A stretch of 64,000 nt of DNA from Allolobophora icterica (lineage: Eukaryota; Annelida; Clitellata; Crassiclitellata; Lumbricidae), in assembly GCA_963556255.1 (NCBI GenBank), contig OY744607.1, positions 49,157,846 to 49,221,845 of the forward strand, given 5' to 3'. Position numbers and translations under genes: made by a program. Position 1 is the stretch's first letter. Each line of letters opens with the position of its first letter. Shown here one piece after another: positions 22,250 through 34,764 of this stretch. The notes under the pieces are model-generated. The model was not told the DNA's origin. It was given only the letters and a program-made list of their open reading frames with translations, and ran no database searches.

Positions 22250-23965
22250 TTGTAATTGCAATTAGTAACTTCTGTTGCGCCGGTGTCTAATGCACAAGGC
22301 ATCAATCTAAGGCACACCAAAACCAAGCTGTAATCAGGTCAATATCCAGAAGGTCAGTCTGTAAGACAGAGAGGCAGCCTATGGTGTATAAGCAATTTGA
22401 AAGAGGTAAGTTTTAAGTTGAGAACGAAATGACACAAGCGACTGAGCAGAGCGCACAGACAAAGGGAGAGAGTTCCAAAAAGTAGGTCCAAAAACCGAAA
22501 AAAACTCGTTCACGAAGAACAGTTCTTGATTTGGGTATGACGAGACAAAGATAATCAGATGATCTGGTTGAATAACGATAAGTCTGGGGAATAAGAACTG
22601 ATTTTAAGCATTGTGGCTGGTCAGAGTTGAAAGTTTAAAAAACTATGAGCCCATTGAGCCCTAATATAAAACTAATTCTTTGCTGAGCAGGAATGCAAAG
22701 GCTTAAGCACAGGAGCTATATGTTCAAATTTGAATGTAATAGTTATGGCTCTAGCCAAAGAGTTCTGAGCTCTCTGCATCTTCAGTATATTTGACTTACT
22801 GATACCAGTAAGAAGCGAGTTAAAGTAATCTGGGCGACTGGAAACTTCATTTGCCAGAGATATATCCTTGTAGGAATGTGCACATAACGCCTTATTCTAC
22901 GTATGTCACGAATTAACATATATGATGACTTGCAAATACTGTTTACATGGCCAGTCAGAGATTCATGGTAGAATTAAAAACAACGCCTAAGTTACGAGCA
23001 GCGTCTCCAGCTCAACAATTGAGTCATCCAATTTCAATGACTTACGCTGATAAAATTTTTTAAGTTGCTGTGTAGTGCCCAGTAGAAGAAATTCAGTCTT
23101 TGATAAAGAGGAGTTTATTGGCTGTCGTCCGAGACGGTATCTCATCAAAGACAGCAGACAACAGCTGCACAGAAGAGTCACAAGGCAGACTGTCAAATGA
23201 GTATCATCAGCATAGAAATGATATCCCGAAGAATGATCATCCAGCATTGTTCCTAGTGTGAGGTGTATAATGAAAACAAAAGAGGACCAAGCACAGAAGC
23301 CTGTGCAACACCACATGCCAACAAAGTACTAGACGAATAATTAATTACCATTTAAATACACTGATTGAGTGCGTGGATTAAGACAAGTTTGCTACTAAAC
23401 CAATTTAGTGCAGGAGCAGAGATACCAGTGTTTGATACGACGAAGAAGAAGAGAATGATCCACCTATCAAGAAGCAGCAGACAAGTCAAGAAGAACAAGT
23501 GTAGGCTCTGTCCATAGAGCATATGATGTCATTATGAACAGTAAGAAGTGTGGATTCTGTACAGTGAAACTTACGATATGCAGACTGAAAATGGGAGATT
23601 TGTGAGTTTGATGATAGGTTCGTTTGCATGCGATTCATGACATCCGTTCAAGGATTTTAGATATAAAATTCAAGTTTGAGATTGGCCTTTTATTTTACAG
23701 ATCATCAGGGTCAAGAGAAGGTTTCCTGAGCAGCGGATGAACTATGGCATAAGCAAATGCTGATTGAAAGGATCCTTCGTGCAATGAAAAATTGATAATT
23801 ATAATCGATGTAACGGTTGAAAGAGAGTTGAATGAATGCTTGTTCTCTCCTCCAATAGAATTAAACACGCTATTGTTGTCCCGAGCGAGATTTAATGTGT
23901 CATTGTCCTCCGAGAGATCAAAATATGCTATTCTTTTCATGGAAGAAAGTAAAATAATTATTTAC
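22250..23965 (-). pseudogene. Degenerate L2/CR1-like retrotransposon in P450 intron
   Basis: Read on the minus strand it carries a block 0-1 piece with 'VHPLLRKPSLDPDDL' (23695-23940), a YADD catalytic box ('YHFYADDTHL', 22987-23316), and the C-terminal WN.L segment near 22470. It is the same family as 7290-8890. A 3'-end fragment of the family also sits at about 21885-21930. Frameshifted throughout. Confidence 0.8.
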
Positions 23966-24413
23966 TCTTCTTCTCCTTTGATTCTCGATCGAAAGAGAGA
24001 ATTTAATGTGCAAATCATAATCGTCAAATCCAAATTTCACCTGTCCACCCTGTCGACGCAACTTGGTCCAGAGACTCTAAACATCCAGGTCATCTGTGAA
24101 TTGTCAAGACGAACTGGTTGGGTGGCTCCATGTGTGTGCGTGGGTCCCACACCGGTGACTCTTAGTTTACTGTGCATTGGTTTGATAACTGGTGTAGTTC
24201 TAAATGACATTTAACATCATAACCTTAAGGCCTATAGCGCAGAGAGCGCATCTAATTGGTTTTGCACTTCGACTGATGCTCTATAAATGTCCAATTACAA
24301 TAACAATAAGAACCCCATTGTGTATAGGCCTACTTTGAAAAGCAGTAACTATACTGTGTTGCAAAATTCGATGATGTTCTTACTAAAGCAATTAACCCAA
24401 TCGGTGTTCTTAC

Positions 24414-24610
24414 CTTCCAACGTGTACTTGGTGAGGAGTCTGGTGATGTCTTCTTCGAGCTTTCCAGATCCTTCGTCGAGTTTTTGGCTGAGGAGTTGAA
24501 CGAAATCGTTGGCCACCTCGTTCTGGACCTGGAGGTAGACATGGGCCGCTCCAGGGGGCATCATCGCCTGGTGAACAGCACGACGCACTCTCCACCACGG
24601 TTCACCATTC
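24414..24610 (-). CDS. Cytochrome P450, C-helix exon, gene A
   Basis: Exon of 197 bp between acceptor GGAAG and donor GGAAG|GTAAG. It encodes 'NGEPWWRVRRAVHQAMM', the C-helix WxxxR whose Trp/Arg contact the haem propionates, then 'DFVQLLSQKLDEGSGKLEED' and 'LLTKYTLE'. Entry with a single base fits the CT left by exon 26088-26300. Confidence 0.9.
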
Positions 24611-24673
24611 CTTCCAGGCATGCACAAAGGTGCATACAGAGATATAGGGATGCATACATGCATACTTACACGC

Positions 24674-25011
<338 letters not shown>

Positions 25012-25194
25012 TCGGGCGCCGCCTTTCAACAATTACAGGAGACTTGAGAGAAACCACCTACCTGTTCCAGCGCCTTTCAATTTGCAACCAAAGATTTAAC
25101 GCAGTTGCGTTCACGGGCACATTCGCACAAATGGGGGAGGACGAGGCACAGTAAACCTATTTAACCACGCACGTTCTTAATCTCTAAAAGCCTG

Positions 25195-25400
25195 AGGGTC
25201 AGACCTCGGGCGGAAAAAAATTATATTCTTTATTACTTCAAACCGACACACGCAGTAAGATTACATTGAAACATGAAAGTACAATCAAGATCTTAATTAA
25301 CACACGGTTTGGCAGCCATGCAAGGCGCCACCCTAGAAGGGGGTTACCGGAATCGATCCGCGTACCTTATGCTCTCCGGTCCTACATTTTAGATCTAAAC
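25195..25400 (-). repeat. tRNA-derived SINE, minus strand
   Basis: A minus-strand B box GGATCGATTCC (complement of 25349-25359) sits next to 'GTGGCGCCTTGCATGGCTGCC'-type tRNA-like sequence. It lies in the P450 gene A intron. Confidence 0.45.
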
Positions 25401-25709
25401 TAAAATCGCTAGCTACAAATCACAGCATGGTGCAGAGTCATTAGTTAAGTTGTAATTAAGTTTGGATTTTGTTTTCTTTATTCTATCCTTGTTACTGTAA
25501 ATATTCCTTATTACTACCCTGTCACTGCTTGACTATAATTATTGCGTCGGTTTCAACCACTTTGGTATGATGTACTCAGCCCTGGCTTAGGCTGCTTCGG
25601 GGTCTCCTGTTTAACCATAACCCGGCATTACTGAAAAAAACTTGTACATTGACACCTATAAGATTTTATGGTTTTCCGAATAAACGAATGTTGAATGTTA
25701 AATTGAATT

Positions 25710-25896
25710 GAATGATAATAATAATGCAAATAATAATAATAATAATACAAATAATAATAATAATAATCGTCATCATTATGATGACAATGCAGATGTTGAT
25801 GATGTTCATGACAATAATAATACCAACAATATTAATACAAATAATAATAATGATCACTATGATCATGATAATGATGACGATGATGATGATAATGAC

Positions 25897-25951
<55 letters not shown>

Positions 25952-26050
25952 CTGAGACGACAACGACAGCGACAGGATGATGACGACGATAATAATAATG
26001 AGTACCGGTAATGATGATGATGATGATGATGATGACGATGATAATAAAAC
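25710..26050. repeat. Compound (AAT)n/(GAT)n microsatellite
   Basis: Mixed ATA, AAT, GAT and ATG repeats; the Asn/Asp-rich and Ile/Met-rich ORFs are translations of the repeat. Confidence 0.95.
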
Positions 26051-26087
26051 TCCGTCTGAGTAAACTACAGGTAGCAGTGGTTCTCAC

Positions 26088-26300
26088 AGTGAGCCCAATC
26101 CGAGGGGTTCTTTGTCCCTGTTCGAGACAACGACTATCAGAGGGATTTCCGGACGCGAAGGGTATTTGCCCTCTGCCCTGTAGACGGTCTCGATGTCCGT
26201 TGGGTCGAACAGGTTGACGATATGTCGACCCATCTTCTCCTTGTAGATTTTCCCATACGCAGCCATGTTCTCTCGCTTGGCCAAGTGCATCCGCTCGAAA
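26088..26300 (-). CDS. Cytochrome P450, N-terminal-region exon, gene A
   Basis: Encodes 'RMHLAKRENMAAYGKIYKEK' then 'HIVNLFDPTDIETVYRAEGK' and 'RPEIPLIV', the A-helix/beta-1 region of mitochondrial P450s. Donor TCACT|GTGAG leaves two bases that join the next exon in frame. The acceptor (placed at AAAG, 26301-26302) is uncertain. Confidence 0.8.
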
Positions 26301-26987
26301 CTTTACCGACCTTCAACGACAACACATGTACTCAAGACAATGCACTCAGATATGGACAAGGCACTATATAGATAATGGAATACAGACATATGCATAGGTA
26401 GCGGGTAGACCCTATTATCCATCAACAGTTTAAGAGTTGTCTCTTATAGGCCTATCTAATTTAATTATATAATTTTATTTTATTTTATTTAGTCATTAAT
26501 ATGTAATTAATATCTAATTGTTATTTAATTTTAATTAATTAATTATGTATTTATTAATTATTAATTGGCCAAAGTTCCAATTAATTAATTGACTGAGTGA
26601 CTGACTGAATGCATGACTAACCAACTAACTAATTATTTCTTAAACTAATTAATTAACACACATATATGCATAAAGATACAAATAGACATATACAAAAAGA
26701 TATACACAGACATACACAAAAAGATATACACATAGACAAATACACAGTAGACATATGGACACGTCGCACCAAATGTCTGTGTGTGTGCCTATGTGACGGT
26801 CTATGTGTACCTGTATGTATATCTGTATCTCTCAGTTTCTGTCTGTCTATGCTTCTGTATCTGTTTCTGTCTATCTGTTTCTCTCTCTGTCTCTCCGCGG
26901 GTGATTTACTTCCTCCTCCTCTTCCTCCTCCTCCTTCTTCGTGTAGGTGTTTAACTGGTGGAAGGGGAGAATCGGTGATCGTCTTAC

Positions 26988-27074
26988 CAAACCTGGAGTA
27001 GTCGAGTAACGATCCGATCAGAGGCCATCCCTTCGGACCAGGAATCGCACTGAATGGCTTCGGCATCTCGTTGC
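26988..27074 (-). CDS. Cytochrome P450, proline-rich hinge exon, gene A
   Basis: Encodes 'KPFSAIPGPKGWPLIGSLLD', the (P/I)PGP hinge that follows the mitochondrial targeting segment. Acceptor GTCAACAG and donor TTTG|GTAAG. The upstream targeting/first exon with the initiator Met was not recognised within the next several kilobases. Confidence 0.8.
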
Positions 27075-27282
27075 CTGTTGACGAGGACAAACGCCAAGGC
27101 CAAACGATCTCGTCAAGGCCAAAGTATCCACCACACTCGATCAGCGACAAATGACCAGGCAACCTAATGACCAGGTCAGCTACAGCACTGAAACCAGAAA
27201 CATCAAAGTACACAACCAAAAGCAAGATAAAAAAACACGGCAGGATAAGGTAGGTTGGGATAAGATTTAATGAAAAAAGTCT

Positions 27283-27480
27283 TAGTCCTTTTCTTGCAAG
27301 ACCAAGACCAAGACTTTGACCCTCAAGACCAAGACCAAAACCAAGACCAAGACTTTGAACCTCAAGACCAAGATCGAGACTTTTGGTCTCAAGACCAAGA
27401 CCAGGATCATGATTTTTAAAAACGAACTATAGTGCACTCGAGACCAGGACCTTGGTCTCGAGGACAACAAGACTGGAGGA
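27283..27480. repeat. AAGACC-type degenerate tandem repeat
   Basis: Iterated AAGACCAAGACC units with TTGACCCTC and TTTGGTCTC spacers. Resembles the GAGACCGAGAC repeats inside the hAT relic at 37783-38353. Confidence 0.7.
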
Positions 27481-27482
27481 TA

Positions 27483-27650
27483 GTATAGGCTGGTGTGCCG
27501 ACATTTAAACACACGACAGATAATCACGCGACACTTAAACACAGGCACTTAAACACACTACAGATAAACACATGGACAGATAATCACACGACAGATAAAC
27601 ACATGGACAGATAATCACAAGGACAGATAATCACAGCGACATATTAACAC
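27483..27650. repeat. GACAGATAATCACA tandem repeat, probable MULE end
   Basis: About eight degenerate copies of a 14-16-bp unit (GACAGATAATCACA / GACACTTAAACACA). Lies next to a MULE transposase relic. Terminal tandem motifs of this kind recur at 10947, 33580 and 36442. Confidence 0.6.
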
Positions 27651-27834
27651 GAGAATTCCGAATCGGTTAAAAACAAATTAATGAACCTTGATAATCTTGA
27701 TAATCTGTCTTAAAAACACAAAAAATGCAAAAATATAAAAATCATTAACGTTCAAAATTCCCTTTTAATTATTCAACTAAAAGTATTTGATGATTAAGTA
27801 TACCTACTTTTAAACTGTTGGTGAGACAGATGAG

Positions 27835-28163
27835 CTATTGCTTGCAAAACTTCAGAACGTTTGCAGCTAAATAGAGACTAACAGCACGTCCTACACGGTC
27901 CTTCAAATCACGATACTTCTTCCTTGGTGGTTGATCGACTCCAGATATTCCCTGTAGAAAACTTGCCTTTTGCTTCTGATTCCATCCAAGAAGGTCCAGA
28001 GAGTAGGATGATGACACTGGAACAAGGACAGGAGATCATAGTGCCATCCCTCTACTGAGTTTGTTGTTCGGGCAATTCCGTCAACTGCAGCTTGATGTTG
28101 TCCATGTGGCCATGCTCTGCAACGCCACCTTGGAAGCGAATGCTGCAACTTCGGACCAACCAC
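27835..28163 (-). pseudogene. MULE-type (FLYWCH-associated) transposase C-terminal relic
   Basis: In one minus-strand frame 'GIARTTNSVEGWHYDLLSLF' and 'CHHPTLWTFLDGI' appear. A shift near 27985 then opens 'FLQGISGVDQPPRKKYRDLK' to a stop at 27835. These motifs are known from the region after the DDE core of FLYWCH/MULE transposases (N-x-x-E-G-W-H). The catalytic core is missing. Confidence 0.7.
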
Positions 28164-28391
28164 CGAGACTTACTTGATATACCAAGAGCACATTTTCACC
28201 GTCGGTCGGATTGCGAGTATCATAATCAAAGAAAATCATTAGCGTCAATACTGGGAGAACCGCATTTCTCGCAATTCAAGAAACACCACTACTTTGGAGC
28301 GACCTACCTCTGCTTCTTTGTCGCAAAACATTACCGAATGCGAACGACTACCTTCGAATTCATAAGCTCATCAAGGAAGTGGCTGACGTTC

Positions 28392-28990
28392 GGAGTGGTA
28401 GGCCTATGGAAAGATCGGCCCCTCATGTGTACTCTTAGACACTGTCGTTTGGAGCGCTTTGAGAAGGTGACTGAATCGGATTTGCGAACTATCCCTCACT
28501 CTTCACCGCAGAAATTCTGCTCGCTTGGCCCGATTCCAACATTTCTGCTCCATGAATTGATCGATGACCTGTTGCCATTAATTGTCCGGCTCTGCAACAC
28601 CACCTTGGAGGAGGAAGTTCTTCCAGCGAGTCAGAAACGTGCAAAGCCAGCCATGCATAAAGAAGCCATGGCAGGACTCGACTCTGAGCAGCTGTCCAGT
28701 TATCGGCCGATTTCCATTTCGACCTAGCCTACTTATTGAAAGTGGTTGAGCGAGTCGTAGTTTGGCAGCTGTTACGACATTTTGGACTGCAATGCAATTT
28801 CTTGAACATCAAATACACACCTTTTTCCATCTGACTTATAGATGCGTCCACGGCACCTCTGAGAGGCTCTTAAGATGCGCTATACAAGTGTTCTCTTACA
28901 TTATGTTACATCTGACTTGTTGTTGTCTGGACGCATTACAAGACCTACCCATTCTGCAAACGTGACCGGAAATTGAAACTCATCAATTAT
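28392..28990 (+). pseudogene. Non-LTR retrotransposon RT N-terminal relic
   Basis: 'FEKVTESDLRTI' then 'CSLGPIPTFLLHELIDDLLP', 'LEEEVLPASQKRA' and 'YRPISIST' are RT block 0-2 motifs of L2/CR1-like elements (normally ..SLDPIPTFLLKE.. and NYRPISNL). A frame change then gives 'KVVERVVVWQLLRHF'. Truncated before the YADD box. Confidence 0.75.
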
Positions 28991-29639
28991 GGCTGAAAAC
29001 ATTTTTTCTTCACTTAGCAAAACAGTAATGTGGTGTTAAGAAAGATCTGACGCAAATGTGAATCTCTTAAAATTTTCAGTGCCGCACAAAGGTTGCGTTT
29101 GGGAGACCAGCTCATAAACTAGCGCTATATAAAATTAAGGGCGTTATAGCCAGGTTGCCAGGTCGGTTTAGATGTAAGGTCAGATGCGCAAAAATTCACA
29201 TAGAAATTGGTCATGTAACTGTAAATTTATATGTAAATCTTACATGATGTAATCCTCATTGTAAAAATCCGACCTTCCCATCGCCCGTCTACAAATTTTT
29301 GCATAGTCAATCCCTATATGCAAATATATTTTCCGTTTTATTCAGGCTTATTTACAAGTCTACAGCTGCATAAATACTAGTTGCAATCTTGCAGTGCAGG
29401 TTGACCGTATCATCCGATGTTGTTGAAGTCTTTAACTGTAGAACAAAGTATACGGTCCCAAGCAATGAGAAAGAAGGAGGGCGACTCTAATCATCGTTGT
29501 TATGATAGTGTAATTAAAACAGTAACTAACCAAAGCGGTCTTTAGCAGAGTGAAGAGAGCGCTTACCTAATTCCTTCCGATTCTACACCACTGCTAAGAG
29601 ATGAATCTGGATGCGTGTACCATATAGGCCCCTATTACC
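28991..29639. other. Intergenic, no gene recognised
   Basis: No supportable ORF, RNA or repeat. Confidence 0.4.
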
Positions 29640-30050
29640 CAGATGTCATGTTGAACATGTATGCGCACCAGGATAGTTTGCCTTGGTGTACTCGTGTAGG
29701 TTATTGACTTGGAGTCGTCTGACTGAGGCCCACTTGGCCTGGATAATGTGGATATGCGAGCTTTCTTTAGTGGATATTGACCTCGAAGATAAAAATAGCA
29801 GCGATGCCATTTGCAAATCATACATAAATTCCCTTCTCGTCTCAAGTTCTCCAGCCGATCCATATACCACGCTGAGCCTCGCTCAGTGTTGCCAGCATAG
29901 TTGTTAAAAATGCAAGAAACAGGATAGTTTGCCTTGTATATACGTGTAGGCTGCAGACCTAAAGTGGGCTGTCAGAGGCCCACTTGGCCTTGGATACGCG
30001 AGCTTTCCTATTAGCACAGCGGCATAGCAAATCAATTGTGCATTTTGTGA
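29640..30050. repeat. Two diverged copies of a 145-bp repeat
   Basis: Segments near 29660-29770 and 29918-30015 share 'CAGGATAGTTTGCCTTG', 'CGTGTAGG', 'AGGCCCACTTGGCCT' and 'GCGAGCTTTC'. No coding potential is credible. Confidence 0.6.
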
Positions 30051-30419
30051 TACAAGCATAAAATTTGGCACAGACATTATACATGGTATTATCAAGAGAT
30101 ATAGATATTGGGCCACACTGAAATATAATTTTTTTGGCGGGAAAAAATGGCGGGAAAAATAAAATATAAATTTAAAAAAAAATGTTGGAAAGTGGTCTGC
30201 AAATAAGATTTAGGACCGTTTTGCTTAATTGTTTTTTTAGGTAGACTTTGGTTTCCATTTGGATTTTTAATAAATTACTCGATTTGTATTTATATTATTA
30301 AAATATTACAGTTTAAATTACTATAATTATTGTTGCAGCACAACTAATAATGTCCACACGGGCTGAACCCCAAAAATTGATACAAAAGGTTTCTTAGTTG
30401 ATTCTGTTACCATTTAGCA

Positions 30420-31400
30420 TGCTCATTAACATAATAAAAGTCTACTCTATTCTACCATTCGAAAAGTGTCAATTTCAAGATGGCTTCCTAGATGGCTGCC
30501 GCGATCTAATATTGTCTATATCTCAAGCACTATTCAACCTAGAAAGGTGATTTTGGTGTATAACCGTAGGGTTTTTTGCTCAGTGTTCAGTTAAAATAAC
30601 TTTAATCACATAATATATAATTTCAAGATGGCGTCTAAGATGGCTGCCGGGAGTTAAAATTGTCCATATCTCAAGCACTATTCAACCTAGAAGGGTGGTT
30701 TGGTGTCTAACCGTAGGGTTCATTGCTCAGTGTTCAGTTGAAATAACGTTACTTAATATATCATTTACTGACAAATCCTATGGCCATACAGTTTACAGCG
30801 ACATGTATAGCTTACACATTCAATTAGTCACTACTCATCGTCATCGTCCGGCTCCTCCGGAAGGTACTTGTTATGTGGATTGTCACATTTTTAACTTGGC
30901 ACTGTCCACAGGCAAGAAGTATATGGTAGTCCATTTCTTCTACAGGGGCAGCGGAGTGTCTAGCAGGAATTGCAGCAGTTGCAACGAATGACCTTCAAGA
31001 GAATGTCTGGAGCGGCGTTCATCGTTGACGTTACTAGGACGAACCGATTATCCTGGAGGTTCCAAGTTTTCAACCCCAGTTCATGACCTCCATACCCTCT
31101 ACTTTTTTCATCTATGTAATGATCTGGTAGTACACACTGCGACAATGAAATTTAGTAGAAGATTCGGTTGGGGAAGACGTTCTAGTGTCACAAAATATCT
31201 CTGCTTGTCTCTGATTTATCATTTAATGATAAAGCAGAGACAATCTTTTTGCTGAAGTTGTTACATCACATTTGTAGGAGTCTACTCTATTCTGACCATT
31301 CGCAGAGTCAATTTCAAGATGGCGTCCAAGATGGCTGCCGGGAGCTAATATTGTCTATATCTCAAGCACTATTCAACCTAGAAGGGTGGTTTTGGGTGGT
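30420..31400. repeat. Three copies of an 'AAGATGGCGTC' repeat module
   Basis: Copies at about 30460-30590, 30625-30735 and 31290-31400 share 'TTTCAAGATGGC', 'AAGATGGCTGCCG', 'ATATCTCAAGCACTATTCAA' and 'CCTAGAA.GGT'. No gene recognised between them. Confidence 0.65.
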
Positions 31401-32120
31401 TTTGGGTGCTTTTTCCACATGGAAATGTGTGCACTTTTTCTGAGCTCATCACTCATCAACCGTATCAGTTTCTGTTTATTGATAGCTCTTGACAGCAACT
31501 CCACTTTCTTGCCTGACAACTCTGTTTCAGCAGTGAAGCTGATAACGGGATAAATATTGTGTCCTCTTCTCAGACCGCGTGTTGTCTTTATGAATGGTCC
31601 TTGCTCATATCCGTCGAAATCTTTCCGACCATGTTGTGCATGATCATGCATCCCAGCTCCTCGTATTCATGCGCATTTACAAATGCGTGAGCGACAACAC
31701 CAATGACAATGTTCCTTAAGGAAGGGTCTGGTGAAAAAGGTCAGCATCCGACAAGTTTCGAACTGATATTTTCCAAATCAGCAAGGTCCCTTTTCATCCT
31801 TGCCTACGTCAATTCCTTATGTTTTTCCGATGTCGAGTATGACAGGTTGGTAAACTGCATTGCAATGTTGTACTTTGCTGACATGGGGTTTGACATGGAC
31901 CAAAGGGCTATGTGCTGTTGAGACATTCCATTTCCACGTGTCAGACATCCAGAGGTCTTCAACGACCTCATCAGAGTCTGCTCAATGAAAAGACATGATT
32001 GCACTGTGGTCAGTGCACCTTGGGTTGCTGACGTAGACATAGTAAAGGCTGCAGTAGAGACATATCTTCTACACACAACTACGCTAATCGGAGAAGACAC
32101 AGATCTCCTTGTCTTACTCC
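31373..32120. pseudogene. 5' part of a transposon-interrupted, rearranged ORF
   Basis: On the minus strand 31373-31651 reads 'KDFDGYEQGPFIK..RGLRRGH' and 'NKQKLIRLMSDELR'. On the plus strand 31990-32120 reads 'ADVDIVKAAVE' then 'LIGEDTDLLVLL'. I recall these motifs occurring in this order in one widespread invertebrate protein family of unknown function, so the opposite orientation here implies a local inversion. The plus-strand part continues after the hAT element at 37323. Confidence 0.55.
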
Positions 32121-32460
32121 CAGTGGCGTAACAACCTAGCCGGGGGCCCTTGGACATTAGGGTGGAGTGAAACTGACAAAAAAAAATTTTTTTAAGCAAA
32201 CGTTTTCTAATAGCGATGGAAAGTTGCCAGCATGTGAGTGTAAATAGTGCTCAAAATATTGTTGATTTTGCTTTGCGTCTTCTGCCCTCTACCGGCGGTA
32301 AAATATTTACCATATAAAATTCTTTGAATAACGTCAATGTGGTGCATTATTTTTCTTTTTCTTCAACTGACTGTCTTCGAACGGTTACAATTCATGAAAT
32401 ACACGTTCAAATCAGTTGCGGAAATCGCCTCTGGTGTGTTACAGGATTACATAATTGTAA

Positions 32461-32665
32461 CCAGGGGCGTTACTTTGGTCTAAAAAGTGGGGGTACCAAT
32501 TTCTTACATACAGAAAGCAAGGCGTTGGCTGCGATCTCTGGGAAGGCAAAATAATAAAATATTGATTGGCATTGTTCATAAAGTGGGAGGTACGGTACCC
32601 CAGCCCAAAGAGTGGGGTGGGGTACGGTTACCCCTCGTTCCCCCGACAAATTACGCCTATGATTG
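32461..32665. mobile_element. MITE with GTACCCCCCACTTTTT-type motif, copy 2
   Basis: Begins AGGGGCGTTACTTTGGTCTA and ends ACAAATTACGCCTATGAT, the inverse of the 19626-19945 element. Nested in the hAT. Confidence 0.65.
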
Positions 32666-32689
32666 TAACGCCTAATGAATGCAGCGACA

Positions 32690-33560
32690 TTACTGAAAGG
32701 AAGAAAATTAGGAGAGAACGAAAAAAGTACCAAAGCTCTGTTCAAGCAGGATGCTCCAGCATACGACTGTGAGTGTTGAGGAAGTTTTCCAGAGAGTAAT
32801 CCAAAAGAGGTCCGAGTCTGGTTTAGGGGGGGGGGCAGATCAAGAGAGGAGGCAGAGCAGCTGTGAAGGCGGGTTTTATTTAGGGCGAGGAGAATTGGAA
32901 GGCAGAGGATCAAATGAGTCAGGGTAGGAGTAGGCCCTACTTGAAAAGGTGAGACTTCAGTTTGGAGTGGAAAGCCCGGAGATAGAGGAACATGAGGAGA
33001 AGGATGGAGGACGGGTTGGAATGATGATGGAGGAACCAAGAATCTGCTGAATTCAAGGGGTAGATCATTCCACAGGCTGGTGCTCTGTTGGATATGGCTG
33101 GGTTGGAGAACTTGAGATGAGTAGTGACCGGAGATCGAGAAAGACTGAAATAGGAGGAGGATCGGGTGGAGCGGGTTGCCTGAATGGTGAAGAGACCACG
33201 GAGGTACTTGGGCTGGATATATTGTAAGGAGTTATAGGTTAGTGACTGGACTTTGAAGTGGATTCACTCTGGGATTTTTAGCCAATGTAGTGATTTGAAG
33301 ATGAGAGTGATATGATGATGTTTTGGCATTCTCGTGACAGCCCTGGCTAGTGACTTTTGGATAAGTTGCAGACCTTGATTTGGGTGGATTCAAGGTTGAG
33401 GAAGAGGGAATTGCTGTAATCAATGAACAATATAGGTAACAATGGTAGAGGCAGTTTTAAGGTCGATCTTGGGCCGGATGCGACGACGGTCACAAATGTG
33501 CCTGAAGCAGGAGCGCTAGAGGTTGGAGATGTGGTTAGAGAAGGAGAGGTGTTGATCACA
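32690..33560 (-). pseudogene. L2/CR1-like RT C-terminal relic inside the hAT
   Basis: Minus-strand frames show 'LNPPKSRSATYPK'-type out-of-frame sequence alternating with the conserved order LDYCNSL / HITLIF.SLHWL / CGMIYPLNSADSW (a WN.LP-like box). Frameshifted everywhere, so a dead 5'-truncated copy. Confidence 0.6.
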
Positions 33561-33579
33561 AGTAGTGGAGGGGGGTTCT

Positions 33580-34314
33580 AGGACAATAACCCCCGGACAA
33601 TTACCCCCGGACAATAACCCCCGGACAATAACCCCCGGGACAATAACCCCCGGACAATAACCCCCTATACTGATATATTAATTATATAAATATACAAGAA
33701 ATGTATAGTATTCATAGTTTATATATTAGTTTATTAGACATTTATTAAAGGATTTAAAGATATGTGTTACAATTTAATTAGAATTGTTTAAGAGATCAAC
33801 GATGATAGAATAAAATAGAATATTCTTTATTAGAACCAATTGCAAACCGCATTTTGGTGTACATCAACTTATACGTGTTTAGACAGTTTATATAGGACTG
33901 CTAATAAGCTATTAATAACTTGATATTTGTCTCAAACACGAAAATATAACTAAAACTGGAAGCTGGATCAACGATGATAATATAACTAAAACTGGAAGCT
34001 GGATCAGCAATTATAAAATAACTAAAACTGGAAGCTGGATCAACGATTAAAATATAACTAAAACTAGAAGCGGGATCACCGATTAAAATACAAATAAAAC
34101 TAGAAGCGGAATCAACAATTAAAATATAACTAACACTAGAAGCGGGATCACCGATTAAAATATAAATACAACTACATGTAGAAGCCGTTCCTCTTTACTG
34201 TATATTCTGTAGCAGCATAGGGGTCCGGGGGTTGATAGGGGTCCGGGGGTTATTGTCCGGGGTTATTGTCCGGGGGTTATTGTCCGGGGGTTATTGTCCG
34301 GGAGTTATTGTCCT
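33580..34314. mobile_element. Element with GGACAATAACCCCC tandem-repeat ends
   Basis: The left end has about six head-to-tail copies of a 15-bp GGACAATAACCCCCG unit. The right end has the same in inverse (GGGGGTTATTGTCC). The interior (33950-34180) has six copies of a 'AACTAAAACTGGAAGCTGGATC' type module of about 40-50 bp. No ORF and no clear target duplication. Confidence 0.75.
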
Positions 34315-34764
34315 GTTACCGAGGGGGTCGGATGTGAAATTTAAGAAGCGATGAGTTAGTTGATGGGTGTATGGAAGGGTTAGGGTTTTTCTTGATATGA
34401 TCGGGAAGGCCTAGGATTATGAATTATGTGTTGGAAAGGTTAAGGCAGACGAGATTGGATGACATCCATTGTGATATTAGGTTAATCACGTTGAAATATT
34501 GCATCGACGGTAGAGGGCAGAAGATGTCATTTGAAATTTAAAATATAGCAGTAGGCCTAATATATAGCAATATTTTAAACTGCAGTTAGATTTAAAAAGA
34601 TGGTGCTGAGTAATTGTGAGTGAAGGACTTGCTCAAGGTCCCTACATTAATGACCCATATTTCAAGTCACATTAATAGTTCAAGACAAAAAAGAATACAA
34701 AAAATGTATTGCCTACGTACACTTGCAGTAGGCCTAATATAATGTATGCAGTTCTCACATCATG

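Noticed and set aside
26653..27225. 190-residue minus-strand ORF as one exon
   Set aside because: Only 26988-27074 is P450. The remainder reads through intron with a CACA/GACA repeat, and splice sites bound the exon.
32470..33039. 189-residue Pro/Ser-rich minus-strand ORF as a protein
   Set aside because: It is an out-of-frame reading through an L2/CR1-like RT remnant and then a MITE; the recognisable motifs are in the other frame.
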